From the NCBI RefSeq assembly GCF_004684205.1, contig NZ_SRIO01000001.1, forward strand, positions 62,001 to 126,000: a stretch of 64,000 nt of DNA. Reading direction: 5' to 3'. The notes under the pieces are model-generated. The model saw nothing but the letters and a program-made list of their open reading frames with translations. It was not told where the DNA came from and made no database searches. The position numbers were made by a program, and so were the translations under genes. Below are positions 8,441 to 16,681 of the stretch, one piece after another (within the stretch, counting starts at the first letter, position 1; every line of letters starts with the position of its first letter). The stretch is from Candidatus Macondimonas diazotrophica (GTDB lineage Bacteria > Pseudomonadota > Gammaproteobacteria > UBA5335).

Positions 8441-9328
8441 TCACCCCGTGCGCTTGAGCCGACTCGCCTCCAACCATAGTCCACTTTGATACTCATCACG
8501 GAAGGGACGAATCAGATCGAAATCCTGCACGTCCCAAGGGTGAAAGTCGCGCCGGTAAAACTGTTTGTAATGATTCCACGGCATGCGGAAGATGCCTTGT
8601 CTGCCATAGAGGAACGACAGACCATCGCGCCAGGTGCGCCAGTTGAACAGCACGCCGTCCCGGTACAGCAAGGGGGTCATGCGCATCGGCACCAACAGCA
8701 CCACCATGAAGAACGTCGCCCCGATCATTGCGCCGATGCGCCGCCGATAACTGCCATCGACCTGCTGATAAACATCGAAAGCCACGGCCTTGTGCTCGAT
8801 CTCCTCGGCAGCGTGCCATTCCATCAGCGGCTTGAAGTCTTCATGGGCCAGATCGCGGAACAGATCCGAACGCGCGATGGACTGATGGGCCAGCATGGCC
8901 GTGAAATGCTCCAGCGCAACCGTCAGCGCCAGCGCAAACCTGGGAGCGATCCGGTTGGCCAATTTGAGAAACGGATCGATGATGTAGCGATTTTCTCGCT
9001 CCAGGCTGGTGTACCCCTGACGGGAGAGAATATCCAGGTGATCCTGGTGAGCGTTCGCGTGCGTGCCTTCCTGCCCCGCAAAGGCATTGATCTGTTTCAG
9101 CAGCAAGGGATCGCGGATACGGTCACGATAATGCACCACGCTGCGGACGAAGAAATTCTCCCCCGGGGGAAAGGTCGTGAAGAGTGCATTGAAAAACTGC
9201 GTTCGGAATGGGTCGTTGGCAAACCAATATCGCGGGCTGGCATCGGTGATGTTGAATCGTATCGGCCGGGGCTCTATGGTGTGCTCCTCTGGCGGCGAAG
9301 CCTGTTGTGTCGAAGACAGCATGTCCAT
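8441..9328 (-). CDS. COG3687-type predicted metal-dependent hydrolase
   Basis: I set the start at 9328 (MDMLSSTQQ), preceded by a strong GGGAGGAGG ribosome site, giving 295 residues. The much longer open frame upstream is non-coding. Conserved His/Glu features of the family are present: EGTHANAHQ (about residues 105-113), LEHFTAML, and HAAEEIEHKAVAFDVY, which together look like a ferritin-like di-metal helical bundle. A hydrophobic helix pair follows (GATFFMVVLLVPM). The function of the family is unknown; members often occur near lipid and hydrocarbon metabolism genes and near flavin monooxygenases. Here it is divergent from a Baeyer-Villiger-type monooxygenase. Confidence 0.8.
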   Translation of the reverse strand: MDMLSSTQQASPPEEHTIEPRPIRFNITDASPRYWFANDPFRTQFFNALFTTFPPGENFFVRSVVHYRDRIRDPLLLKQINAFAGQEGTHANAHQDHLDILSRQGYTSLERENRYIIDPFLKLANRIAPRFALALTVALEHFTAMLAHQSIARSDLFRDLAHEDFKPLMEWHAAEEIEHKAVAFDVYQQVDGSYRRRIGAMIGATFFMVVLLVPMRMTPLLYRDGVLFNWRTWRDGLSFLYGRQGIFRMPWNHYKQFYRRDFHPWDVQDFDLIRPFRDEYQSGLWLEASRLKRTG

Positions 9329-9697
9329 GATCCTCCTCCCCCTGATGGCTGCTTGGCGATCAGGATGCTTACGTTCATTATTTGGCCCGAACGCTTCCCG
9401 CAGGCGATCCCTTTCTCCCGCGACGCTTACTGACTGATTGTAGATGCCACAAACGCCTCCGATCCTGAGCTTGACTGAACTTCCTGTAAGCATTTCGCTT
9501 TCCCCCGAAAAAGGCGATTTCCCAATGCCACCGCGGACTTGCAAGGCACCTTGCGCTGTACTTCGCTTGAGGAAGCGTCCGTTTGTACTGGACATTCGCC
9601 GATCGGCAACGTCCGGCCGTCCACCAATACTATTGCGCCGGTACGAATCCCTTCCAGGCGCCTGAACCGTACCGATGGCGTCGAGGGGGTCTGAGCC
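9329..9697. other. Divergent promoter region (COG3687 gene / flavin monooxygenase)
   Basis: A 369-bp gap between divergently transcribed genes. It should hold both promoters. I see the strong ribosome site for the minus-strand gene at its left edge, but no confident promoter hexamers, operator palindrome or extra gene. Confidence 0.5.
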
Positions 9698-11188
9698 ATG
9701 GAACATTTCGATATTCTGATCGTCGGCGCCGGCCTGTCGGGCATCGGCGCGGGCGCACGCATGAACGAGCAGTGTCCGCGGAAGTCCTATGCGATCCTGG
9801 AAGGACGCCAGGCGATCGGCGGCACATGGGATCTGTTTCGCTATCCGGGCTTGCGGTCGGACTCGGACATGTACACGCTGGGCTTTCCGTTCCGTCCCTG
9901 GAACCATCGTCAGGCCATTGCGCCGGGCGAATTGATCCGCGACTACATCCGCGAAACAGCCCAGGAACACCAAGTGGACCGCCACGTCCGCTTCGGTCAT
10001 GCGGTCAGGCATGCCAGCTGGTCGAGCAAGGATGCCTGCTGGACTGTCGAAGCTCAGGTGCAAGGCGAAGTCATCCGCTATACCTGCAACTTTCTCTATA
10101 TGTGCAGCGGCTACTATCGCTACGACGGCGGCTACATGCCACAGTTTCCCGGTCATGAGCGCTTTGGAGGAACATTGCTCCATCCGCAGCAATGGCCGGA
10201 GGATCTGGACTACTCGGGCAAGCGCATCGTCGTCATCGGCAGCGGCGCCACAGCCGTCACGCTTGTGCCGGCGCTGGCGGAAAAGGCGGCCCACGTCACC
10301 ATGCTGCAACGCTCGCCCACTTATGTCATCGGACTGCCCGACTGGGATCCGCTGACTGAGGCCCTGCGCGTGCTGCTGCCCGGCCGAATCGGGTCTGCCG
10401 TCAACCGGTTCAAGAACGTATGGCTGGCAACCTTGTTCTTTCAGATCTCCAGACGCTGGCCCAAACTCATTCGCAAAGCGCTTCGCCTGCACATGCGGCA
10501 TCAACTGGGCAATGCCTGCAATGTCGACGTGCACTTCAACCCGCAATACAACCCTTGGGAAGAACGGCTGTGCATCGCTGCCAACAACGACCTGTTCAAG
10601 GCGATTCGGTCGGGTCGCACGGAAGTGGTCACCGACCATATCGAAGGCTTCACCGAAACCGGCATCCATCTCAAGTCGGGCCGGACGCTCGAGGCCGATA
10701 TCATCGTCTCAGCCACCGGACTCGATCTCGTTCCCCTCGGTGGCGTAACGTTCAGTCTTGATGGACAACCCTGGGAACCGGGTCGGAGCATCACCTACAA
10801 GGGCATGATGTTCAAGGACGTCCCCAACCTCGCCCAAGCCACCGGATACACCAACGCATCCTGGACACTCAAGTGCGACCTCACCAGTCTCTACGTCTGC
10901 CGACTGATCAACCACATGGACCGGAATGGCTACCGGTTCTGCGCACCGCACAATACCGATCCGGACCTGACTGAACTGCCCTTCGTGGACTTTTCCTCGG
11001 GCTACATCCAGCGCGCCATCGACAAGTTTCCCAAACAAGGCTCCAAAGCGCCCTGGAAACTCTATCAGAACTACGCGCGCGACATCGTAAGTCTGAAGTT
11101 TGGCGCCCTTGAGGATGGCGTGATGCGATTTACGGACGACGGCGCAACGCTTCCCGGGACCGCGTCCAGCACGGTGCCCGGCTCCTGA
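9698..11188 (+). CDS. Flavin-containing Baeyer-Villiger-type monooxygenase
   Basis: The 496-residue protein has two nucleotide-binding Rossmann motifs: GAGLSGIGAGA near residue 11 for FAD and IGSGATAVTL near 185 for NADPH. Between them lies the Baeyer-Villiger fingerprint FxGxxxHxxxWP (FGGTLLHPQQWP, about 158-169). The dinucleotide context GGTWDLFRYPGLRSDSDM is typical of the EthA/ketone monooxygenase group. The enzyme should insert oxygen next to a carbonyl using NADPH and O2, turning a ketone into an ester. It stands alone on the plus strand, divergent from the COG3687 gene. Linkage with the alcohol dehydrogenase and esterase-like genes suggests ketone catabolism, though the true substrate is unknown. 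Confidence 0.9.
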   Translation: MEHFDILIVGAGLSGIGAGARMNEQCPRKSYAILEGRQAIGGTWDLFRYPGLRSDSDMYTLGFPFRPWNHRQAIAPGELIRDYIRETAQEHQVDRHVRFGHAVRHASWSSKDACWTVEAQVQGEVIRYTCNFLYMCSGYYRYDGGYMPQFPGHERFGGTLLHPQQWPEDLDYSGKRIVVIGSGATAVTLVPALAEKAAHVTMLQRSPTYVIGLPDWDPLTEALRVLLPGRIGSAVNRFKNVWLATLFFQISRRWPKLIRKALRLHMRHQLGNACNVDVHFNPQYNPWEERLCIAANNDLFKAIRSGRTEVVTDHIEGFTETGIHLKSGRTLEADIIVSATGLDLVPLGGVTFSLDGQPWEPGRSITYKGMMFKDVPNLAQATGYTNASWTLKCDLTSLYVCRLINHMDRNGYRFCAPHNTDPDLTELPFVDFSSGYIQRAIDKFPKQGSKAPWKLYQNYARDIVSLKFGALEDGVMRFTDDGATLPGTASSTVPGS

Positions 11189-11258
11189 CAGTGGACCGGC
11201 ACTTCTACCCTGGGGCCATGAGCACATGCCTCGGCGCGTATCGCACCGTCGACCCGTT

Positions 11259-11921
11259 TCATACCCAGCTCGTCTCCGGGAGACCAGACGCATCCCGCTG
11301 GGTTTCCGGCGCAGCGGCCTGGAACGCGGCCAGCGTCATGCACGTGGCATACACCTGCCGCACCAGGGGGAATTCGGAGAGATCGACGCCCTGCTCGATG
11401 GCTTCATGCACTTCTGGTACCAGACAGGCATCAGCCAGCGTCGGGTGATCGCCGTGGCAATAGGCACCGGTCTCAGTGCTGCTGCCGAGCAGGTGCTCCA
11501 CGGCCGCCAGGCCTTCTGCGATCCAGTGCGCCGACCACTGCGCGACCTGAGCGTCGTCCTGCCCATGCTGCTTGCGCAGATAGCGCAACACGCGCAGGTT
11601 GTGCAGCGGCTGGATATCCGAGATGAACAGCTGGGCCAGCGCCCGCACCCGCGCCCGACCGGGAATGTCCTTGGGTAGCACGGCACGCGTCGGCCAACGC
11701 TCTTCCAGATACTCCATGATGGCCATGGACTGGGTAATGACGTGACCTTCATCCACAAGTACCGGCGCCAGCCCTTGCGGATTTAGCGCCCGGAATTGGT
11801 AACGCTGCAGCTTGTCGCCGGCAATGTCGACAAATCGGTACTCGCAGGAAAGACCTTTGATATTCAGGACGATCCGGACGCGATGCGCAGCAACACTGCG
11901 GTGATAGGTATAAAGTTCCAT
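11259..11921 (-). CDS. maiA: Maleylacetoacetate isomerase / zeta-class glutathione S-transferase
   Basis: Start chosen at 11921 (MELYTYHRSVAAHRVRI), giving 220 residues, the usual size. The N-terminal thioredoxin-fold domain has the zeta-class signature (S.AS.RVRI-like SVAAHRVRIVLNIKGL), NPQGLAPVL and the glutathione-binding QSMAIMEYLEERWP. The all-helical C-terminal domain has QPLHNLRVLRYL and DHPTLADACLVPEV. Zeta GSTs isomerise maleylacetoacetate or maleylpyruvate using glutathione in aromatic catabolism. No partner (fumarylacetoacetase, homogentisate dioxygenase) is seen nearby. The canonical zeta SSC motif is replaced by SVAAHR, so a general GST role is also possible. Confidence 0.8.
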   Translation of the reverse strand: MELYTYHRSVAAHRVRIVLNIKGLSCEYRFVDIAGDKLQRYQFRALNPQGLAPVLVDEGHVITQSMAIMEYLEERWPTRAVLPKDIPGRARVRALAQLFISDIQPLHNLRVLRYLRKQHGQDDAQVAQWSAHWIAEGLAAVEHLLGSSTETGAYCHGDHPTLADACLVPEVHEAIEQGVDLSEFPLVRQVYATCMTLAAFQAAAPETQRDASGLPETSWV

Positions 11922-12083
11922 CGGCTTTTGGCCCTTTTTGGAGACAGCCCGTCTGATGCGGGCAGGTAGGAGCGTCTTGAGCGGGATCTGCCCGGTCAAG
12001 CTCGCGAAAACTGAAAATCCCCGCAGTGGACGGCGCCATGGCCGCTCTTACAACCATGCTGCCGGGCCGCTGGGATCGATGCA

Positions 12084-13463
12084 TCAGGCCCCGGAACCGT
12101 CACCCGCAACCGTCATGGACTCGACGAGAATCGAGCCGCAATGGATGCTACCGCGGGCATCCACGTCGTCGCCCACCGCCACGATCCGCCGGTACAAGTC
12201 GGCTAGATTACCGGCAATGGTGACTTCCTCGACGGCGTGAACGACCTGTCCGCGTTCCACCCAGAAACCAGCGGCGCCACGCGAATAATCCCCGGTCACG
12301 AGATTCACGCCCTGCCCCATCAGCTCAGTGACCCACAGGCCGGTATCCAGCAACCGCAGCATTTCAGCTTCGCCGCCCCCACAGGTCGGCGCCACGGCGA
12401 GATTGTGCACACCGCCGGCGTTCCCCGTGGAACGCAGACCCAACCTGCGGGCCGAATAGCTATCCAGAACGTAGCCCGCAAGGAGACCGTCGCGAACCAA
12501 GTCCCGGGGGCTGGTGGCCACCCCTTCCCCATCAAACGCGGCGCTGGCCATGGCCTGTGGCAGGTGCGGCTGTTCATGCACATGCAAGTCGGGACTCATG
12601 ATTTGCTGACCCAGCTTGTCCTGCAGGAAGCTCATCTGGCGATACAGCGACCCGCCGCTCACTGCACCGACGAAATGTCGAATCAGACTGCGAGCGACTT
12701 CCGGCGCAAACAGTACCGGTACGCTGCGAGATGACAGGGCACGCGCACCCAGGCGCGCCAAGGCGCGCTCGGCGGCGTGTCGACCAACGGCTTCGGCATC
12801 CGGCAATCGACTCGCAAGCCGGGCACTTTCATACCACCCATCTCGCTGCATCTGCCCACTTGCCTGCGTTACCACACTCAAACCGAGGCCGTGGGAGGAT
12901 CCGCACCGCACGCCACGAAACCCTTGGCTGTTGGCCAGAACCGAAATCCCCAACCCGGTCTGGATTCCCGCGCCTTCAGAACTCTTCACCCGCGGATCGG
13001 CGTCCAGGGCTGCCGCTTCCATGGCCAACGCCCGCTCAATGGCTTCCTCCGGCGTCAGCGCCCAAGGATGATAGAGATCGAGCTCGGGAATGGTCCATGC
13101 CAGTGTCCCCGGATCGGGCAGCCCCGCTGCCGGATCGGCCTCGGTATGGTTCGCCAGGTCGCACGCAGCCTTCACCGTCTGGTCGATCGCCTCGGGACGC
13201 AGGTCCGTGGTGCTCGCGGCCCCTTTGCGCTGCCCAAAATAGACGGTGATGCCCAAACCGCGGTCGCGTTCGTGCTCGAGGGTTTCGACTTCCCCGCTGC
13301 GGACACTGACCGAATAGCCGACTCGAAGTCCGATCTCGGCCTGAACCGCATCCGCGCCGCCCGAGCGCGCACAGGCGAGCGCCCGCTCCACAGCGGCCTC
13401 CAGTGCGGGCAATTGTAAGCGGAGGTCGGGCAGCGACCCCGGCGAAGTCGAATCATAAATCAC
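12084..13463 (-). CDS. pmbA: Metalloprotease PmbA/TldE family protein
   Basis: The 459-residue protein matches the TldE/PmbA subunit over its whole length: VSVRSGEVETLEHERDRGLGITVYFGQRKG near the N-terminus, SSEGAG, SYLVDSYSARRLG-like YVLDSYSARRLGL, TGNAGGVHNL and a GxNxVTGDYSRGAAGFWVE-like C-terminal core. With TldD it forms a heterodimeric zinc protease that trims leader peptides and degrades CcdA-type antitoxins; the zinc site is in TldD, and PmbA lacks HExxxH. No tldD is in the window. A single gene flanked by unrelated genes. Confidence 0.9.
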   Translation of the reverse strand: MIYDSTSPGSLPDLRLQLPALEAAVERALACARSGGADAVQAEIGLRVGYSVSVRSGEVETLEHERDRGLGITVYFGQRKGAASTTDLRPEAIDQTVKAACDLANHTEADPAAGLPDPGTLAWTIPELDLYHPWALTPEEAIERALAMEAAALDADPRVKSSEGAGIQTGLGISVLANSQGFRGVRCGSSHGLGLSVVTQASGQMQRDGWYESARLASRLPDAEAVGRHAAERALARLGARALSSRSVPVLFAPEVARSLIRHFVGAVSGGSLYRQMSFLQDKLGQQIMSPDLHVHEQPHLPQAMASAAFDGEGVATSPRDLVRDGLLAGYVLDSYSARRLGLRSTGNAGGVHNLAVAPTCGGGEAEMLRLLDTGLWVTELMGQGVNLVTGDYSRGAAGFWVERGQVVHAVEEVTIAGNLADLYRRIVAVGDDVDARGSIHCGSILVESMTVAGDGSGA

Positions 13464-13740
13464 GATGCTGCAAACCCATCCATGTCCACTCCCGGTGAAT
13501 TCTAACAGCCTGCCAGCGCACTGGGCGCACCGGATCGCCGATCCCCGGTTAGCTGCCCGAACATGCCAATACAGCGTTTTTCCTATTGCCTTTGGCGATC
13601 GAATCTCCTAGCCTGATTCGTTACTCCTGAGATGTGGAGTTGCGCGGGGAATCCAAGCCAATTCGGTCTTGCGCACCCGTCGCCGAGACGGGACGCCACA
13701 ACCACAGGGAAGTACACTCACCCATTATAGGGACGTAACG

Positions 13741-14937
13741 ATGGCCTACGATTCTAGGTATCTGCGCGGCAAGGCGGCAATCGTCGGCGCCGCAGACGAG
13801 GTTTCGCCGACCGGCGAGCTTCATCTGAGCGAGCGGGAGCTCGAAGTCAAAGTCATCCATGCTGCGTTGGAAGACGCCGGACTCAAGCTGTCCGATGTGG
13901 ATGGCCTGTTCTGCACCGGCATGATGATGCCGAGCATGGAATTGGCGGAGCATCTGGGCATTCGCCCGCGCTACACCGACAGCACCATGACCGGAGGCTC
14001 GAGCTTCGAGGTCCACGTGGAGCATGCGGCTGCGGCGATCGCCCTCGGCCTGTGCGAAGTCGCGGTCTCGGTCTATGCCCAGACGCCGCGTTCCAAGGGC
14101 GGACTGACCGGCGGCATGGCGGCCATGATGAACGCCTTCGACCGCAAGAACCCGCCCCCCTTCCTGGAATGGGAAATGCCGGCCGGCCTCATGCTTCCCG
14201 CAGGCGCCTATGCCCTGGCCGCCAGCCGCCACCAGCATCTGTACGGCACGACATCCGAGCAGCTAGCGCAGATTGCCGTGTCCACCCGCAAGTGGGCGGA
14301 AATGAATCCCCGCGCGCGCTATCAGGATCCCATGACCATTGAGGATGTTCTGAACTCCCCCTTGGTCTGTGACCCGCTGCACCGCTATGACTGCTGTCTC
14401 GTCACCGACGGTGCCGGCGCGGTCGTCATCACCAGCGCCGAACGCGCCCGTCATCTGAAGAAAAAGCCCGTCTACGTGCTGGGCGCCGGCACGCACCACG
14501 ATCACGCCATGATGGTCTCGGAAATGCCGGAACTCACCGTGACTCCGGGTGCCGTCTCCGCACCGAAGGCCTTCGACATGGCCGGTGTGGCCCCCAAGGA
14601 CATCGATCTGGTGATGACCTATGATTCCTTCACCATCACCGTGCTGATGTCGCTGGAAGACATGGGTTTCTGTCCAAAAGGCGAAGGCGGTCGCTTCGTA
14701 GAGGACGGCAAGCTCGGCCCCGGCGGCGCACTGCCGACCAACACCAACGGCGGCGGCCTTTCGTACACCCATCCGGGGATGTACGGCATGTTCCTGTTGG
14801 TCGAAGCCACCAAACAGCTGCGCGGCGAATGTGGTCCCCGGCAGGTGCCCGATGCCAAGCTGGCCGTGGCGCACGGCGTGGGCGGAGTCCTGTCCGCCTG
14901 CTCCACTGTGGTCCTGGGTACGGAGGAAACGCTATGA
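13741..14937 (+). CDS. Thiolase-superfamily protein lacking the usual nucleophilic cysteine
   Basis: The ATG at 13741 is preceded by AGGGACG and begins MAYDSRYLRGKAAIVG, giving 398 residues. The fold-defining parts of SCP2-type thiolases are present (AAIVGAADE, KVIHAALEDAGL, NTNGGGLSYTHPG with the His, HGVGGVLSACSTVVL). However, the first-domain segment that normally carries the acylatable Cys reads DSTMTGGSSFEVHVEHAA, with none, and the C-terminal CxGG motif is HGVGG. This pattern resembles thiolase-like aldolases that act with a DUF35 partner on branched or sterol side chains. The next gene is such a partner, overlapping by 4 bp (ATGA). It is therefore unlikely to be a classical beta-ketothiolase. 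Confidence 0.85.
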   Translation: MAYDSRYLRGKAAIVGAADEVSPTGELHLSERELEVKVIHAALEDAGLKLSDVDGLFCTGMMMPSMELAEHLGIRPRYTDSTMTGGSSFEVHVEHAAAAIALGLCEVAVSVYAQTPRSKGGLTGGMAAMMNAFDRKNPPPFLEWEMPAGLMLPAGAYALAASRHQHLYGTTSEQLAQIAVSTRKWAEMNPRARYQDPMTIEDVLNSPLVCDPLHRYDCCLVTDGAGAVVITSAERARHLKKKPVYVLGAGTHHDHAMMVSEMPELTVTPGAVSAPKAFDMAGVAPKDIDLVMTYDSFTITVLMSLEDMGFCPKGEGGRFVEDGKLGPGGALPTNTNGGGLSYTHPGMYGMFLLVEATKQLRGECGPRQVPDAKLAVAHGVGGVLSACSTVVLGTEETL

Positions 14938-15335
14938 GCCGCATGATGATGGGCACCTCGCCCCACGCCGAACCGTTCTGGAAGGCGACCGAAGAAAAGA
15001 AGCTGATGCTCCAGTACAGTCCGGAAACGGAGCGCTACTATCACTACCCGCGCGAAGCGGTCGTGATTTCGCCGAAGACCGGCGCCGTGGAATGGCGCGA
15101 ATCCCAGGGGTTGGGCGAAGTCTATGCGTTCAGCATTATGCGCAAGCCCGGCAATCCCGCGATGGGTCCGCGCGTTCCCTACGTGGTGGCCATCGTGCAG
15201 CTCGAGGAAGGTGTGCGGATGATGACTAACGTCGTCAACTGCCCTCTGGAAGAGGTGCAAGTGGGCATGAAGGTAAAGGTATCCTGGGAAGAATTGCCCA
15301 AGGGGCGCCATTTCCCGGTCTTCGAACCCGCGTGA
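14934..15335 (+). CDS. DUF35 OB-fold protein, partner of the thiolase-like protein
   Basis: The 133-residue protein is translationally coupled to the preceding gene through an ATGA overlap. It has the DUF35 layout: an N-terminal helix (PHAEPFWKATEEKKLMLQYS), a rubredoxin-like strand region, then the OB fold (GLGEVYAFSIMRK, PYVVAIVQLEEGVRMMTNVVNCP, VGMKVKVSWEE). The four zinc-ribbon cysteines of typical members are absent: the segment reads YSPETERYYHYPREAVVISPKTG. It probably binds acyl-CoA and stabilises the thiolase-like subunit. A palindromic hairpin follows the stop. Confidence 0.85.
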   Translation: MSRMMMGTSPHAEPFWKATEEKKLMLQYSPETERYYHYPREAVVISPKTGAVEWRESQGLGEVYAFSIMRKPGNPAMGPRVPYVVAIVQLEEGVRMMTNVVNCPLEEVQVGMKVKVSWEELPKGRHFPVFEPA

Positions 15336-15343
15336 CCGATCCA

Positions 15344-15369
15344 GCAGGCGGGACGATCGTCCCGCCTGC
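15344..15369. terminator. Perfect 26-bp palindrome after the thiolase/DUF35 pair
   Basis: A perfect palindrome with arms GCAGGCGGGACGA and its complement, 9 bp after the DUF35 stop. As RNA it gives a strong GC-rich stem, but there is no clear U run (ACTCTT follows), so termination is probable rather than certain. It argues that pdxH starts downstream, at the GTG at 15392. Confidence 0.55.
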
Positions 15370-15391
15370 ACTCTTATGCCGAGCAGAGACC

Positions 15392-16009
15392 GTGACTATC
15401 CGTGTCGCCACTTTGAATGAGCATACGGCCCCTCCGCATCCCGGAGAACTGTTCCGACAATGGTATGATGCCGCTCGGCCACTGCACCCGCCCGAACCGG
15501 ATGCGATGGCTCTGGCCACTGTGGGAATGGATGGACGGCCGAGTATTCGCATCGTGCTGCTCAAGCAGTTCGATGAGGACGGGTTTGTCTTCCATACCCA
15601 TTACGGAAGCCGCAAGGGCGAGGAACTCGCGCATAATCCGTCGGCTGCGCTCCTGTTCTACTGGCCTGCTCTGCTCAGGCAGGTGCGTATTGAAGGTAGT
15701 GTCGAATGTATCGACCCGGTTGAGTCCGATGCCTATTTTCGTAGCCGTCCACGCGGCAGCCAGATCGGGGCATGGGCCTCTCCTCAAAGCCACGTCCTGA
15801 AAGGTCGAGAGGATCTGGAGTCACGAATCGCACGTTTCACTCATGAATTTGCCAACAAAGACATCCCCCGCCCCCCTAATTGGGGTGGATACCGCCTGTT
15901 CCCCCTGCGGTTCGAATTCTGGCAGGCTCAGGCAGATCGGCTGCATGATCGTTTGCTCTACCAGCGCCGAACGGACCAGACTTGGTCTCTGGAGCGCCTT
16001 GCCCCCTGA
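15392..16009 (+). CDS. pdxH: Pyridoxamine 5'-phosphate oxidase
   Basis: I chose the GTG at 15392 (VTIRVATLNEH), because longer frames would run back through the 26-bp palindrome. This gives 205 residues, near the family norm. PdxH features: NAMALATVG-like DAMALATVGMDGRPSIRIVLLKQFDEDGFVFHTHYGSRKGEEL for FMN binding, RIEGSVECIDPVESDAYFRSRPRGSQIGAWASPQS, and the C-terminal WGGYRLFPLRFEFWQAQADRLHDRLLYQR. It makes pyridoxal 5'-phosphate from pyridoxine or pyridoxamine phosphate with O2. Probably monocistronic. Confidence 0.92.
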   Translation: MTIRVATLNEHTAPPHPGELFRQWYDAARPLHPPEPDAMALATVGMDGRPSIRIVLLKQFDEDGFVFHTHYGSRKGEELAHNPSAALLFYWPALLRQVRIEGSVECIDPVESDAYFRSRPRGSQIGAWASPQSHVLKGREDLESRIARFTHEFANKDIPRPPNWGGYRLFPLRFEFWQAQADRLHDRLLYQRRTDQTWSLERLAP

Positions 16010-16122
16010 GAACCCATCGCTTGTTGCCCTGACCCGGCCCTCTTGATTTGTTCATCGGGGTGAGGAATTATCACCCACTTTTTCATTCTTCCCCACGGGA
16101 CAAACGCGACCTGGAGCCCGAT

Positions 16123-16635
16123 GTGAGACCTTCTTCGCTGGATCTAGAAGATCTGTTAGCCTGCGGCCGCGGTGAGATGTTCGGCCCCGGCAATGCGCAA
16201 CTCCCTTTACCGCCGATGTTGATGTTCGACCGGATCACGCACATCAGCGAAGAAGGGGGGGGGCATAATAGAGGACAGGTCATCGCTGAACTCAACGTCA
16301 GGCCCGACCTTTGGTTTTTCCAATGTCATTTTCAGGGTGATCCCGTGATGCCGGGCTGCCTGGGCCTCGACGCCATGTGGCAGCTGATGGGCTTTTACCT
16401 GGCGTGGCTGGGCGCCCCCGGCCGAGGCCGCGCCCTGGGTGTCGGCGAGGTGAAATTCACCGGTCAGGTATTGCCCAATGCCAAGAAAGTGATCTATCAA
16501 GTGGATCTGAAACGCGTCATCCTGCGAAAACTCGTGATGGGTATCGGGGATGCTACGCTGAGCGTGGACGGCCGCCAGATTTATACCGCCAAGGATTTGC
16601 GTGCCGGGCTTTTCACCTCGACGTCCGACTTTTGA
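16123..16635 (+). CDS. fabA: 3-hydroxydecanoyl-ACP dehydratase/isomerase
   Basis: The start is set at GTG 16123, seven bases after GGAG, giving 170 residues (E. coli FabA has 172). An upstream in-frame ATG at 16048 would add an unrelated 25-residue extension. The active-site block [20 protein letters not shown] contains the catalytic His and Asp, followed by [20 protein letters not shown]. The enzyme introduces the cis double bond at the C10 stage and so starts unsaturated fatty acid synthesis. It is followed 46 bp later by fabB, the usual partner, probably in one operon. Confidence 0.95.
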   Translation: MRPSSLDLEDLLACGRGEMFGPGNAQLPLPPMLMFDRITHISEEGGGHNRGQVIAELNVRPDLWFFQCHFQGDPVMPGCLGLDAMWQLMGFYLAWLGAPGRGRALGVGEVKFTGQVLPNAKKVIYQVDLKRVILRKLVMGIGDATLSVDGRQIYTAKDLRAGLFTSTSDF

Positions 16636-16681
16636 GGACTCGAATGAAATCGCACCGCACCACAGTGGAGGAAGGATACCG

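Noticed and set aside
9329-10669. An N-terminal extension of ~450 codons to the COG3687 gene
   Set aside because: It runs antisense through the flavin monooxygenase gene; family similarity and a strong ribosome site start at 9328.
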